A stretch of DNA of 64,000 nt from Klebsiella spallanzanii (GTDB lineage Bacteria; Pseudomonadota; Gammaproteobacteria; Enterobacterales; Enterobacteriaceae). Every line of letters starts with the position of its first letter. Position 1 is the first letter of the stretch. Positions 57,145 through 64,000 of this stretch are shown here, piece after piece. The notes under the pieces are model-generated. The model ran no database searches and was not told the DNA's origin. It worked only from the letters and a program-made list of their open reading frames with translations. The DNA lies in contig NZ_CABGGS010000003.1 in NCBI RefSeq assembly GCF_902158555.1, forward strand, positions 214,164-278,163, read 5' to 3'. The position numbers were made by a program, and so were the translations under genes.

Positions 57145-57172
57145 TTGGTAACTAAAAATAGCGCTATATTAT
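57145..57172 (+). promoter_or_regulatory. Candidate frd promoter
   Basis: TTGGTA (57145-57150) and TATTAT (57167-57172) are spaced 16 bp, close to a sigma-70 promoter. It is about 90 bp upstream of the frd start. Many AT-rich alternatives exist. Confidence 0.3.
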
Positions 57173-57262
57173 GGCTATGACTTAAGGAATTACCAAATAC
57201 AACTAAAAACAATTCCGTCACCCAATTCTGAATTTTCAATATTTAAAATCTGGAGCGTCATT

Positions 57263-60040
57263 ATGACCAGTAACCAACGAATTCTGCGTCCTTTTACTTT
57301 GCCGAACGGTACTGAATTAAAAAACCGCCTGTTGATGGCGCCAATGACCACCTGTACCGGTTATTTTGACGGTACCGTGACCAGCGAGCTGGTGGAGTAC
57401 TACCGCGCTCGTGCCGGCAGTATCGGCACCATTATTGTTGAATGCTGCTTTATCGATGATTACGGCCTGGCGTTCCCGGGCGCAATCGGCATTGATAATG
57501 ATGAAAAAGTCGCCGGTCTGGCCAAAATTGCCGGGGCGATTAAAGCGGAAGGTTCAAAAGCGATTCTGCAAATTTATCACGGTGGACGGATGGTTGACCC
57601 GCAGCTTATCGGCGGACGTCAGCCGGTAGCGCCCAGCGCGATTGCCGCGCCGCGTGATGGCGCAGCAACTCCCCGTGCGCTGAGCGGTGAAGAAGTTGAA
57701 GGCATGATTGCCAAGTTTGGCGAAGGCGTGCGCCGCGCAATTCAGGCGGGTTTTGACGGCGTTGAAATTCACGGCGCGAACACCTATCTGATTCAGCAGT
57801 TTTACTCGCCGAACTCCAACCAGCGCGACGACGAGTGGGGTGGTAGCCGAGACAACCGCGCTAGATTCCCGCTGGCGGTGCTGGATATTACCCACAAAAT
57901 GGCCCGCCAGTACGCTGATGATGCCTTTATCATCGGCTATCGCTTCTCCCCTGAGGAGATGGAAGTCCCCGGCATCCGTTTTGATGACACCATGTACCTG
58001 CTGGAAAAACTGGCCGCTCGCGGCGTGGATTATCTGCATTTCTCGGTTGGCGCAACCTTGCGTCCGTCCATTGTCGATACCACTGACCCGACTCCGCTGA
58101 TTGAAAAATACTGTGCTATGCGCTCTGAAACGTTGGCTCAGGTGCCGGTAATGGGCGTAGGTGGCGTGGTGAACGCCGCCGATGCCGAACAGGGGCTGGA
58201 TCACGGCTACGATCTGATGGCGGTGGGCCGCGCCTGTATCGCTTATCCTGACTGGACGAGGCGAATTGCCGCCGGTGAAGAGCTGGAGCTGTTTATCGAC
58301 AGCACCCAGCGTGAAGCGCTGAACATCCCGGAACCGCTGTGGCGCTTCTCGCTGGTAGAAGCGATGATCCGCGATATGAGCATGGGTGATGCGAAATTCA
58401 AACCGGGGATGTTCGTCGAAACCGTTCAGGACGACGCCAACGAACTGGTGATTAACGTCAGTCTGGAAAACGATCGTATTGCCGATATCGAACTGGCCGC
58501 CAGCCCGGTACAAACCGTCGAATTCACCACCAGTTTTGAAGAGATCCGCGAACGCATTCTGACCGCGAATACCCCGCATGTGGATGCGATCTCCGGCGCA
58601 ACCAGCCAGAGCGAAGCGGTGAAAAAAGCGGTCTCCAAAGCGATGCTGAAGTCCAGCAAAGCGCTGGCCGCCGAAGAAGGCGAAGGCGATGCAACGCCGA
58701 AAAGCTATGATGTGGTGGTGGTTGGCAGCGGCGGAGCTGGTCTGGCTGCGGCGATTCAGGCGCACGATGAAGGCGCAAGCGTGCTGATCGTCGAGAAAAT
58801 GCCGACTATCGGCGGTAACACGATTAAAGCTTCTGCCGGAATGAATGCGGCAGAAACTCGCTTTCAGCGCGTGAAAGGTATTGAAGACAGCAAAGAGCTG
58901 TTCTATCAGGAAACGTTGAAAGGCGGGCAAAACAAAAACAACCCAGCGCTGCTACGTCGCTTTGTCGAAAATGCGCCGGAAGCTATTGAATGGCTGGCGC
59001 GTCGCGGCATTATGCTCAACGATATCACCACTACCGGTGGGATGAGCATTGACCGTACTCACCGTCCGCGCGACGGGTCGGCGGTTGGCGGTTACTTAAT
59101 CAGCGGCCTGGTGCGCAATATCACCAAACGCGGCATCGATGTTCTGCTCGATACCTCGGTGGAAGAGGTCCTGATGACCGGCGATGAAGTAAGCGGCGTA
59201 CGCTTGCTTAATGATGAACAAGAAACCGTTGTAGTACAGACGAAGAGTATTGTGGTGGCGACCGGTGGCTTCAGCGCCAATAGCGCGATGGTCGTGAAAT
59301 ATCGCCCGGACCTGGCGGGCTTCGTGACCACTAACCATAAAGGGGCGACCGGCGGAGGTATTGCGCTGCTGGAACGCATCGGCGCGGGCACGGTGGATAT
59401 GGGCGAAATCCAGATCCACCCGACGGTGGAACAGCAAACCTCGTATCTGATTTCCGAATCGATTCGCGGCGGCGGGGCTATCCTGGTGAGTCAGCAGGGC
59501 AACCGTTTCTTCAACGAGATGGAAACCCGCGATAAAGTCTCGGCATCGATTATCGCGCTGCCGGAGCACTATGCTTACATCGTGTTCGATGAGCACGTCA
59601 GGGCGAAAAACAAAGCCGCCGATGAATATATCGCCAAAGGCTTTGTCACCAGCGCCAGCTCGCCGCGTGAGCTGGCGGAGAAACTGGGGATGGATTACCA
59701 TGCTTTCCTCGCAACCCTGGAGCGCTACAACGGTTTTGTCGAAAAACAGCATGACGATGATTTTGGCCGTACCACCGCGCTCCGTGCGCCAATTAATGAA
59801 GGCCCCTATCATGCGATTCGTATCGCGCCGGGGGTTCACCACACCATGGGCGGCGTGACCATCAACACCGAAACCGCGGTGCTGAACGCCGGGCATCAGG
59901 TGATTCCAGGCGCTTTTGCTGCGGGTGAAGTGGTTGGCGGCATCCACGGCGGCAACCGTATCGGCGGTAACGCGGTGGCCGATATCATTATCTTCGGCAC
60001 CCTCGCGGGCCATCAGGCGGCGAAACGCGCCAGAGGTTAA
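57263..60040 (+). CDS. Three-domain soluble NADH:fumarate reductase
   Basis: A 925-residue cytoplasmic flavoprotein without signal peptide. Domain 1 (about 1-340) is OYE-like and would bind FMN and take hydride from NADH (HGANTYLIQQFYSPNSNQRDD in part). Domain 2 (about 375-465) is FMN_bind with D441-AISGAT447, the ApbE flavinylation motif; T447 is the expected covalent FMN site. Domain 3 (about 478-925) binds FAD (VVVGSGGAGLAAA) and reduces substrate. H719, E732, R735, R756, H859 and R899 match, with identical spacing, the key residues H365, E378, R381, R402, H504 and R544 of Shewanella fumarate reductase. An enzyme of this plan from Klebsiella pneumoniae is known as a soluble NADH:fumarate oxidoreductase. 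Related acrylate or urocanate reductases are less likely given these residues. RBS GGAG. Confidence 0.92.
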   Translation: MTSNQRILRPFTLPNGTELKNRLLMAPMTTCTGYFDGTVTSELVEYYRARAGSIGTIIVECCFIDDYGLAFPGAIGIDNDEKVAGLAKIAGAIKAEGSKAILQIYHGGRMVDPQLIGGRQPVAPSAIAAPRDGAATPRALSGEEVEGMIAKFGEGVRRAIQAGFDGVEIHGANTYLIQQFYSPNSNQRDDEWGGSRDNRARFPLAVLDITHKMARQYADDAFIIGYRFSPEEMEVPGIRFDDTMYLLEKLAARGVDYLHFSVGATLRPSIVDTTDPTPLIEKYCAMRSETLAQVPVMGVGGVVNAADAEQGLDHGYDLMAVGRACIAYPDWTRRIAAGEELELFIDSTQREALNIPEPLWRFSLVEAMIRDMSMGDAKFKPGMFVETVQDDANELVINVSLENDRIADIELAASPVQTVEFTTSFEEIRERILTANTPHVDAISGATSQSEAVKKAVSKAMLKSSKALAAEEGEGDATPKSYDVVVVGSGGAGLAAAIQAHDEGASVLIVEKMPTIGGNTIKASAGMNAAETRFQRVKGIEDSKELFYQETLKGGQNKNNPALLRRFVENAPEAIEWLARRGIMLNDITTTGGMSIDRTHRPRDGSAVGGYLISGLVRNITKRGIDVLLDTSVEEVLMTGDEVSGVRLLNDEQETVVVQTKSIVVATGGFSANSAMVVKYRPDLAGFVTTNHKGATGGGIALLERIGAGTVDMGEIQIHPTVEQQTSYLISESIRGGGAILVSQQGNRFFNEMETRDKVSASIIALPEHYAYIVFDEHVRAKNKAADEYIAKGFVTSASSPRELAEKLGMDYHAFLATLERYNGFVEKQHDDDFGRTTALRAPINEGPYHAIRIAPGVHHTMGGVTINTETAVLNAGHQVIPGAFAAGEVVGGIHGGNRIGGNAVADIIIFGTLAGHQAAKRARG

Positions 60041-60056
60041 CGCACAGGCGATACCT

Positions 60057-60083
60057 GCCGGGCAAGCGATAACGCGGCCCGGC
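60057..60083. repeat. REP-like stem-loop between frd and apbE
   Basis: GCCGGGC (60057-60063) and GCCCGGC (60077-60083) flank AAGCGATAACGCG, a layout like enterobacterial REP sequences (GC-rich stem followed by GTAAACG). It may stabilise the frd mRNA or reduce apbE expression relative to frd. Confidence 0.6.
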
Positions 60084-60108
60084 GTAAACGTCTTCTTAGG
60101 GGTACGTT

Positions 60109-61059
60109 ATGTCAGATAATCGCGTCTACAGCTACTCTGCCGTTCTGATGGGTTCGCCCATTCTGCTTAAGCTCTATGTTCATGATGAATCTCTCGCCTC
60201 GCGCGTCTTTCAACTGATTAAAGGCTACGAAGACCTGCTTACCGTTAACCGCGCGCAGTCGCAGGTGATGGACATTAACCATGCCGCCGGACGTCATCCG
60301 GTCGCGGTGAGCCGCCCGGTCTATGCGCTGATTAAATGCGCCAAAGCCGCCAGTATGGTGCGCGATAGCGCGTTTAATCTGGCGATTGGTCCACTGGTTA
60401 AGCTGTGGCGTATTGGTTTTCAGGGGCACCGCGTCCCCGAGGCGCAGGATATCGCCGCCCGACTGGCGTTAACGCGTCCACAGGATGTGATCCTCGATGA
60501 GACTGCCGGCAGCGTCTATCTCGTCCAGGCGGGAATGGAGATTGACCTCGGCGCCATTGCTAAAGGCTACATTGCCGATCGGGTACGCGACTATTTGCAG
60601 CAACAGGGCGTGGGTGCCGCGCTGATTAACCTGGGCGGCAACGTGCACACTCTCGGTGACTGGGCGATCGGCTTAAAAAAACCGTTCTCAGAGGCGGAGG
60701 CGCTGGTTGGTAGCATTGAAGTGGCGGGGCAGTCGGTGGTGACATCGGGAATTTACGAGCGTTACTTCGAACAGGACGGTAAACGCTGGCATCATATTCT
60801 TGATCCGCGAAGCGGCTACCCGCTGGATAACGAGCTGGAAAGCGTGACCATAATTTCCGCCGACTCTCTGGACGGTGATATCTGGACCACCCTGATTTAC
60901 GGCCTTGGCGTTGAGAAAGGCTGCGCGGCGCTGCGCCAGCGCGAAGATATCGAAGCGATTTTTGTGACCAAAAACCGCGACGTTATCCTCTCTTCACAGC
61001 GCCATTTTCGCTTCCGGCTGCTGGACGACAGCTATAGCCTTATTGACTGTACTGCTTAA
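60109..61059 (+). CDS. apbE: Cytoplasmic ApbE-type FAD:protein FMN transferase
   Basis: A 316-residue flavin transferase that attaches FMN from FAD to a Thr in the FMN_bind domain. Family motifs are intact: EIDLGAIAKGYIAD, INLGGNVHTLG, VVTSGIYERYF, HHILDPRSGYP, and the Mg-binding Asp in SADSLDGDIWTT. Most ApbE proteins are exported lipoproteins; this one has no signal peptide or lipobox, so it should act in the cytoplasm on the adjacent reductase. A cytoplasmic ApbE next to such a reductase is known in Klebsiella pneumoniae. Its end overlaps convergent dcuR by 20 bp. Confidence 0.94.
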   Translation: MSDNRVYSYSAVLMGSPILLKLYVHDESLASRVFQLIKGYEDLLTVNRAQSQVMDINHAAGRHPVAVSRPVYALIKCAKAASMVRDSAFNLAIGPLVKLWRIGFQGHRVPEAQDIAARLALTRPQDVILDETAGSVYLVQAGMEIDLGAIAKGYIADRVRDYLQQQGVGAALINLGGNVHTLGDWAIGLKKPFSEAEALVGSIEVAGQSVVTSGIYERYFEQDGKRWHHILDPRSGYPLDNELESVTIISADSLDGDIWTTLIYGLGVEKGCAALRQREDIEAIFVTKNRDVILSSQRHFRFRLLDDSYSLIDCTA

Positions 61060-61759
61060 GCAAGCCGTACTGCTCGGCTATCAGGTGATAGCGATACACT
61101 GGACGACCGGTGGCGCCATAATGAATGCTGGTATAGAGGATATTAATCTGCGCCAGCCAGATCAGATATTTACGGCAAGATACCCGTGAGATATTCACCG
61201 CCGCCGCCAGTTCGTCAGTAGAAAACTCGATGTCCGGGTGGGCATCAATCCACTGGCAAAGCGTACGTAGCGTCTGAGCGGTCAGACCTTTCGGTAGCTT
61301 ACGTGCATCGGTAGCTTCTGGCACCCCGCCGTGCAGCAGGCGGTCAACATCTGCTTGTTCATAATAGGGTTGACCGGTCATCAGCTTACGCTTTTCGCGC
61401 CAGGCAGTTAGCGCCTCTTCAAAGCGCGGGAACTGGAAAGGCTTGATGAGATAGTCAACCACGCCATAGTGCATCGAGGTCTGCACCGTCGCAGCGTCAG
61501 CGGCGGAGGTGATCATAATCACGTCGATGGCTCGCCCGGAAGCGCGAATGGTCGGCAGCAGATCCAGGCCGCTATCCTGCTGCATATACACATCCAACAG
61601 CACCAGATCTATCTCCAGATCCTTATCGTTAATCATCTCCCTGGCTTTACTCAACGTCGACGCCGTGCCGCTGCAGCGGAAGCCGCTGACCCGCGCCACG
61701 TACAAGCGGTTCAGTTCGGCAACCATGGCATCATCGTCAACAATTAATACATTTATCAC
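61040..61759 (-). CDS. dcuR: DcuR, C4-dicarboxylate response regulator
   Basis: A 239-residue CitB-family regulator. The receiver domain has IVDDDAMVAELNR, phospho-acceptor D56 in LVLLDVYMQQDSG and DYLIKPF. The C-terminal helix-turn-helix is FSTDELAAAVNISRVSCRKYLIWL. It is close to E. coli DcuR throughout (TLRTLCQWIDAH, TSIHYGATGRPVYRYHL). Translation overlaps dcuS by 4 bp. In E. coli it activates fumB, dcuB and frdABCD; here the neighbouring carrier-fumB and frd-apbE units are likely targets. Confidence 0.94.
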   Translation of the reverse strand: MINVLIVDDDAMVAELNRLYVARVSGFRCSGTASTLSKAREMINDKDLEIDLVLLDVYMQQDSGLDLLPTIRASGRAIDVIMITSAADAATVQTSMHYGVVDYLIKPFQFPRFEEALTAWREKRKLMTGQPYYEQADVDRLLHGGVPEATDARKLPKGLTAQTLRTLCQWIDAHPDIEFSTDELAAAVNISRVSCRKYLIWLAQINILYTSIHYGATGRPVYRYHLIAEQYGLLKQYSQ

Positions 61760-63375
61760 GCACTTTTCCTTTTACTATCCCAGGGAAGATGAACAAAAAA
61801 TTGGGTAAACACGCCGGGTTCGGATTCGACGGCCAGCGACCCGCCCAGTTCACGAAGCTGCTGGCTGGCGAGAAACAGCCCGACCCCGCGATTCTCGCCT
61901 TTAGTGGAGAATCCTTTATTAAAAATATCATCAATAAACGCTTCCGGGATCCCGGGGCCATCATCGCTGACTTCGCCGCTCAACCAGCCGTTCTGGTAGT
62001 GCAGCAACAGACCCACTTCGCCTTCGGCCTGGCCGCTCATAGCATCCAGCGCGTTCTCGATTAAATTGCCCAGCACCGTGACCAGTACGGTAACCTGTTT
62101 TTCATTCGGACAGTCCGGCACCAGGCTCTCTTCCGCAAGCGTGAGGGTAAAGCCACGCTCTTTCGCACGCTGAATTTTACCGATTAAAAAGCCCGCCACG
62201 ACCGGTGATTTAATGCGGTTCTGGATTTCACCGATATCCGCCTGGTAGGTATGGGCTGTTTGCAGCACGTACTCTTCCAGCTTGCCGTAGCTTTTCATAT
62301 TCAGCAGGCCGAGAATCACATGCAGCTTGTTCATGAATTCATGTGAAGTGGTGCGCAGGGCGTCAACATAGTTCACCATCCCGTCCAGTCTCTGTAGAAG
62401 CTGGCTGACTTCGGTTTTATCGCGAAAGGTGCTGATTGCGCCGACCACATCATTCTGGCTACGGACGGGAACGGTATTGCTGATCAGCAGTAGGCCGTTA
62501 CAGCCCAGCTCCCGATCGTAAATCGGCTCCCCGGTTTGCAGCACCTCCTGCAAATCCGCCAACAGCGGCGTTTGCGCAATATCGTGGTTGGGGCTGCTAA
62601 ACAGCATATTGCGCGCGGCGGGGTTAATCAGCGTGACCTGGCCGTCAGCATCCACCGCTACGACGCCTTCTTTTAATGAATGCAACATGGCCTGACGCTG
62701 CTGGAACTGAGTTGAGATCTCCTGAGGTTCAAGGCCCAGCAGTACGCGCTTCAGACCGCGGACCAGGCTCCAGGTACCAATGGCGCAAACCAGCGCACTG
62801 AACAGCACGGTTAAAATCACATCCCAGCGGCTGGCGGCGATTTGCGTATCGACTTTGCTCAACGAAATCCCGATAGCCACCACGCCAATTTGCTGGTGGC
62901 TATCGTCAAATACTGGGGTAAATACCCGTAGCGCCGGGGCCAGTACGCCGTGGTTGACGGCGACGTTCTCTTTACCCTTCAGCGTCGGCAGGATGTCATC
63001 GCCGATAAAAGGTTTGCCGATAATTTGGCTGTTGGGATGCGAATAGCGGATGCCGTCCATATTGGTGACCACGGCGAACAGCAGGCCATTACGTTTGGTG
63101 GCGGCCAGCGCCAGCGGCTGGATGATACCGCTATCCGGCGGCAGCGCCAGACCGCGTTTGACCTCCGGGGTGTCCGCCAACGTCCTTGCCACCGCCAGCG
63201 CAGTGTCCTTCACCCCGTCGCGGGTTGCGCCGCTTATCTGCATAAACCACAGGGCATAGACCAGAATCAGTACTGAACCGATCACGCTGCCAATCATTAA
63301 GGTGACGGCGGTGCTCAGCTTCATACTCATTGGACGTTTACGCGCGGGCGCAGCCTGCTGCGCTAGTTTATTCAT
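61756..63375 (-). CDS. dcuS: DcuS, C4-dicarboxylate sensor kinase
   Basis: A 539-residue membrane kinase. Two helices (about 22-44 and 187-207) flank a periplasmic PAS domain. R110, H113 (RYSHP), F123 (KPF), R150 and F152 (LRVFTP) correspond, all shifted by three, to the fumarate-binding residues R107, H110, F120, R147 and F149 of E. coli DcuS. A cytoplasmic PAS follows, then H345 in TSHEFMNKLH and the ATP-binding domain (GNLIENALDAM, DDGPGIPE, GVGLFLA). The start at 63375 gives the family N-terminus before RKRPMSMKLSTAV; the frame extends to 63453. It should sense C4-dicarboxylates or citrate. Confidence 0.94.
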   Translation of the reverse strand: MNKLAQQAAPARKRPMSMKLSTAVTLMIGSVIGSVLILVYALWFMQISGATRDGVKDTALAVARTLADTPEVKRGLALPPDSGIIQPLALAATKRNGLLFAVVTNMDGIRYSHPNSQIIGKPFIGDDILPTLKGKENVAVNHGVLAPALRVFTPVFDDSHQQIGVVAIGISLSKVDTQIAASRWDVILTVLFSALVCAIGTWSLVRGLKRVLLGLEPQEISTQFQQRQAMLHSLKEGVVAVDADGQVTLINPAARNMLFSSPNHDIAQTPLLADLQEVLQTGEPIYDRELGCNGLLLISNTVPVRSQNDVVGAISTFRDKTEVSQLLQRLDGMVNYVDALRTTSHEFMNKLHVILGLLNMKSYGKLEEYVLQTAHTYQADIGEIQNRIKSPVVAGFLIGKIQRAKERGFTLTLAEESLVPDCPNEKQVTVLVTVLGNLIENALDAMSGQAEGEVGLLLHYQNGWLSGEVSDDGPGIPEAFIDDIFNKGFSTKGENRGVGLFLASQQLRELGGSLAVESEPGVFTQFFVHLPWDSKRKSA

Positions 63376-63504
63376 TCCGACCCCAGGGTAAAACTCATAG
63401 AGTTGTATTATCGCTGAACGAAAGGCTTTCATAAAGCTGTGTAATAAAAGCAAAATATAGTGCGAGCGCGCAGTTGGTACGTATCGGGCAAATCCGCTAT
63501 GGGC

Positions 63505-63768
63505 TTATTCGCCGCATTCAACCCGCAGATAATCGACAAACGCCCGCAGCGGCGACGCCATTTGCTTACGGCTCGGGTAGTAAACGTAAAAGCCGGGGAA
63601 GGCGGGCGTCCATTCAGGCAGGAGCTGAACCAGCTGCCCTGACGCTAACCAACCGTCAACCTGATGAGCAAACTGGTAAGCGATACCCACTCCAGCCAGC
63701 GCGATGGGGGTGAGCATCTCCGGCTCATCGACCACAATCGGCCCTTTGACCGCGATTTCACCAGGTCT
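63505..63768 (-). pseudogene. C-terminal part of a LysR-family regulator, cut by an IS element
   Basis: About 85 C-terminal residues of a LysR-type substrate-binding domain remain (GPIVVDEPEMLTPIALAGVG, then FPGFYVYYPSRKQMASPLRAF). The DNA-binding part would lie beyond the insertion to the right. Upstream of GEIAV the frame reads basic, non-LysR sequence that belongs to the IS left end. The exact join near 63760-63770 is my estimate. The gene is probably non-functional. Confidence 0.75.
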
Positions 63769-64000
63769 TTTCGCGGGAAGCCCCGTCCTTTTAGGTCTGG
63801 GAGGTAGAGCGAAGCGGGCGACAGCCCGCTCATTGATGCCCGTCAATAATAACTGCACAAACATTGTATATACATACAGTGTGAACATTCAGACCAAAAC
63901 ACTATCAGTCCGGGTTAAAGACCGCCACGTCGCCGTTTTGCGGCAAATGGCCTTTGAGGTCAATCAGGTCTTTAATCTGGCAAACGAGATAACCAGCGTG
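63769..64000 (+). mobile_element. IS200/IS605-type element, left end and start of tnpB
   Basis: The left end has two hairpins: an imperfect one, GAAGCCCCGTCC-TTTT-AGGTCTGGGAGG (in two halves, 63778-63806), and a perfect one, AGCGGGC-GACA-GCCCGCT (63813-63830). Such subterminal hairpins and the absence of terminal inverted repeats are typical of this family. No tnpA is seen on this side. The element continues past the window. Confidence 0.7.
63881..64000 (+). CDS. TnpB-family RNA-guided endonuclease (partial)
   Basis: The first 40 codons from a GTG at 63881 read NIQTKTLSVRVKDRHVAVLR and then QMAFEVNQVFNLANEIT. This matches the N-terminus of IS605 OrfB/TnpB proteins (typical: LSVRVKDKHAKVL-x-MAxEVNxVWN). 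TnpB is an RNA-guided nuclease that helps keep the element after excision. The nuclease domain lies beyond the window, so I cannot say whether it is active. No good ribosome site is seen, so the start is uncertain. Confidence 0.8.
   Translation, partial: MNIQTKTLSVRVKDRHVAVLRQMAFEVNQVFNLANEITSV

Larger units (their letters stand above)
56638..57262. other. Divergent regulatory region of the fumarate cluster
   Basis: 625 bp, very AT-rich, between the carrier and the fumarate reductase genes. It holds the FNR box at 56832 and the probable promoters of both transcripts. No gene is apparent. Several TTAAT/ATTAA-type repeats occur, which could include DcuR sites, but I cannot define them. Confidence 0.6.

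Noticed and set aside
57554..58930. A 458-codon open frame on the minus strand, opposite frd
   Set aside because: It is a shadow of the GC-rich frd gene. Its product is rich in His, Phe and Arg without motifs, and the plus-strand protein has strong family evidence.
59096..60013. A 305-codon open frame on the minus strand, opposite the FAD domain of frd
   Set aside because: Shadow of frd for the same reasons; no domain or ribosome site.
63881..64000. A nuclease-dead TnpB-derived repressor
   Set aside because: Only 40 N-terminal residues are in the window, so the catalytic residues cannot be judged; an ordinary tnpB is the simpler reading.

Overview
The window is a block of chromosome from a member of the Enterobacterales, most likely the Klebsiella/Raoultella/Enterobacter group. 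Its backbone follows the replication-terminus region of Escherichia coli: rsxA, ydgK, cnu, blr, ydgJ, add, malY-malX-malI, ydgA, manA, fumA, fumC, tus, rstB, rstA, ydgC, folM, ydgI, ydgH, pntAB, uspE, fnr, ogt, smrA. The uidABCR/hdhA segment found in E. coli is absent. A tus gene with a TerB-like site places the window near the terminus. The protocatechuate genes and the soluble NADH:fumarate reductase cluster are the main reasons for favouring the Klebsiella group. I ran no search, so the genus is an inference.

Layout. 1-4083: start of the rsx operon, ydgK, cnu, a GH1 6-phospho-beta-glycosidase with a striking operator palindrome, the tiny blr gene and ydgJ. 4158-10629: a chaperone-usher fimbrial operon (major pilin, a decayed pilin relic, two paralogous minor pilins, usher, chaperone, two-domain tip adhesin). 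11053-16384: add, a solo MetQ/NlpA lipoprotein, the sulfur/selenium-linked genes yedE-yedF and ydfZ, and a ZntB-like CorA transporter. 16423-39902: backbone, with clear MalI, CRP, Ter and FNR sites. 40103-46700: smrA, then pcaR divergent from pcaIJFBDC, which takes carboxymuconate to acetyl-CoA and succinyl-CoA; the protocatechuate dioxygenase genes pcaGH are not here. 46746-49256: a large membrane O-acyltransferase with an SGNH domain. 49645-53376: a GPH sugar transporter and a clan-A glycoside hydrolase, divergent from their LacI-type regulator.

53427-63375 is the most interesting part: a second class I fumarase (fumB), a DASS-family dicarboxylate transporter, an FNR box matching the consensus, a three-domain flavoprotein fumarate reductase (OYE-like, FMN-binding and FAD domains), a cytoplasmic ApbE flavin transferase, and the C4-dicarboxylate two-component system DcuR/DcuS. 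It has the order of the E. coli fumB-dcuB-dcuR-dcuS cluster, but a DASS carrier stands in place of dcuB and a divergent frd-apbE pair is inserted. The genes together would import a dicarboxylate, dehydrate malate to fumarate, and reduce fumarate with NADH in the cytosol, under anaerobic and substrate control.

The right edge (about 63505-64000) holds a lysR-type gene cut by an IS200/IS605-type element, whose tnpB begins at 63881 and runs off the window. I saw no rRNA, tRNA or CRISPR array.
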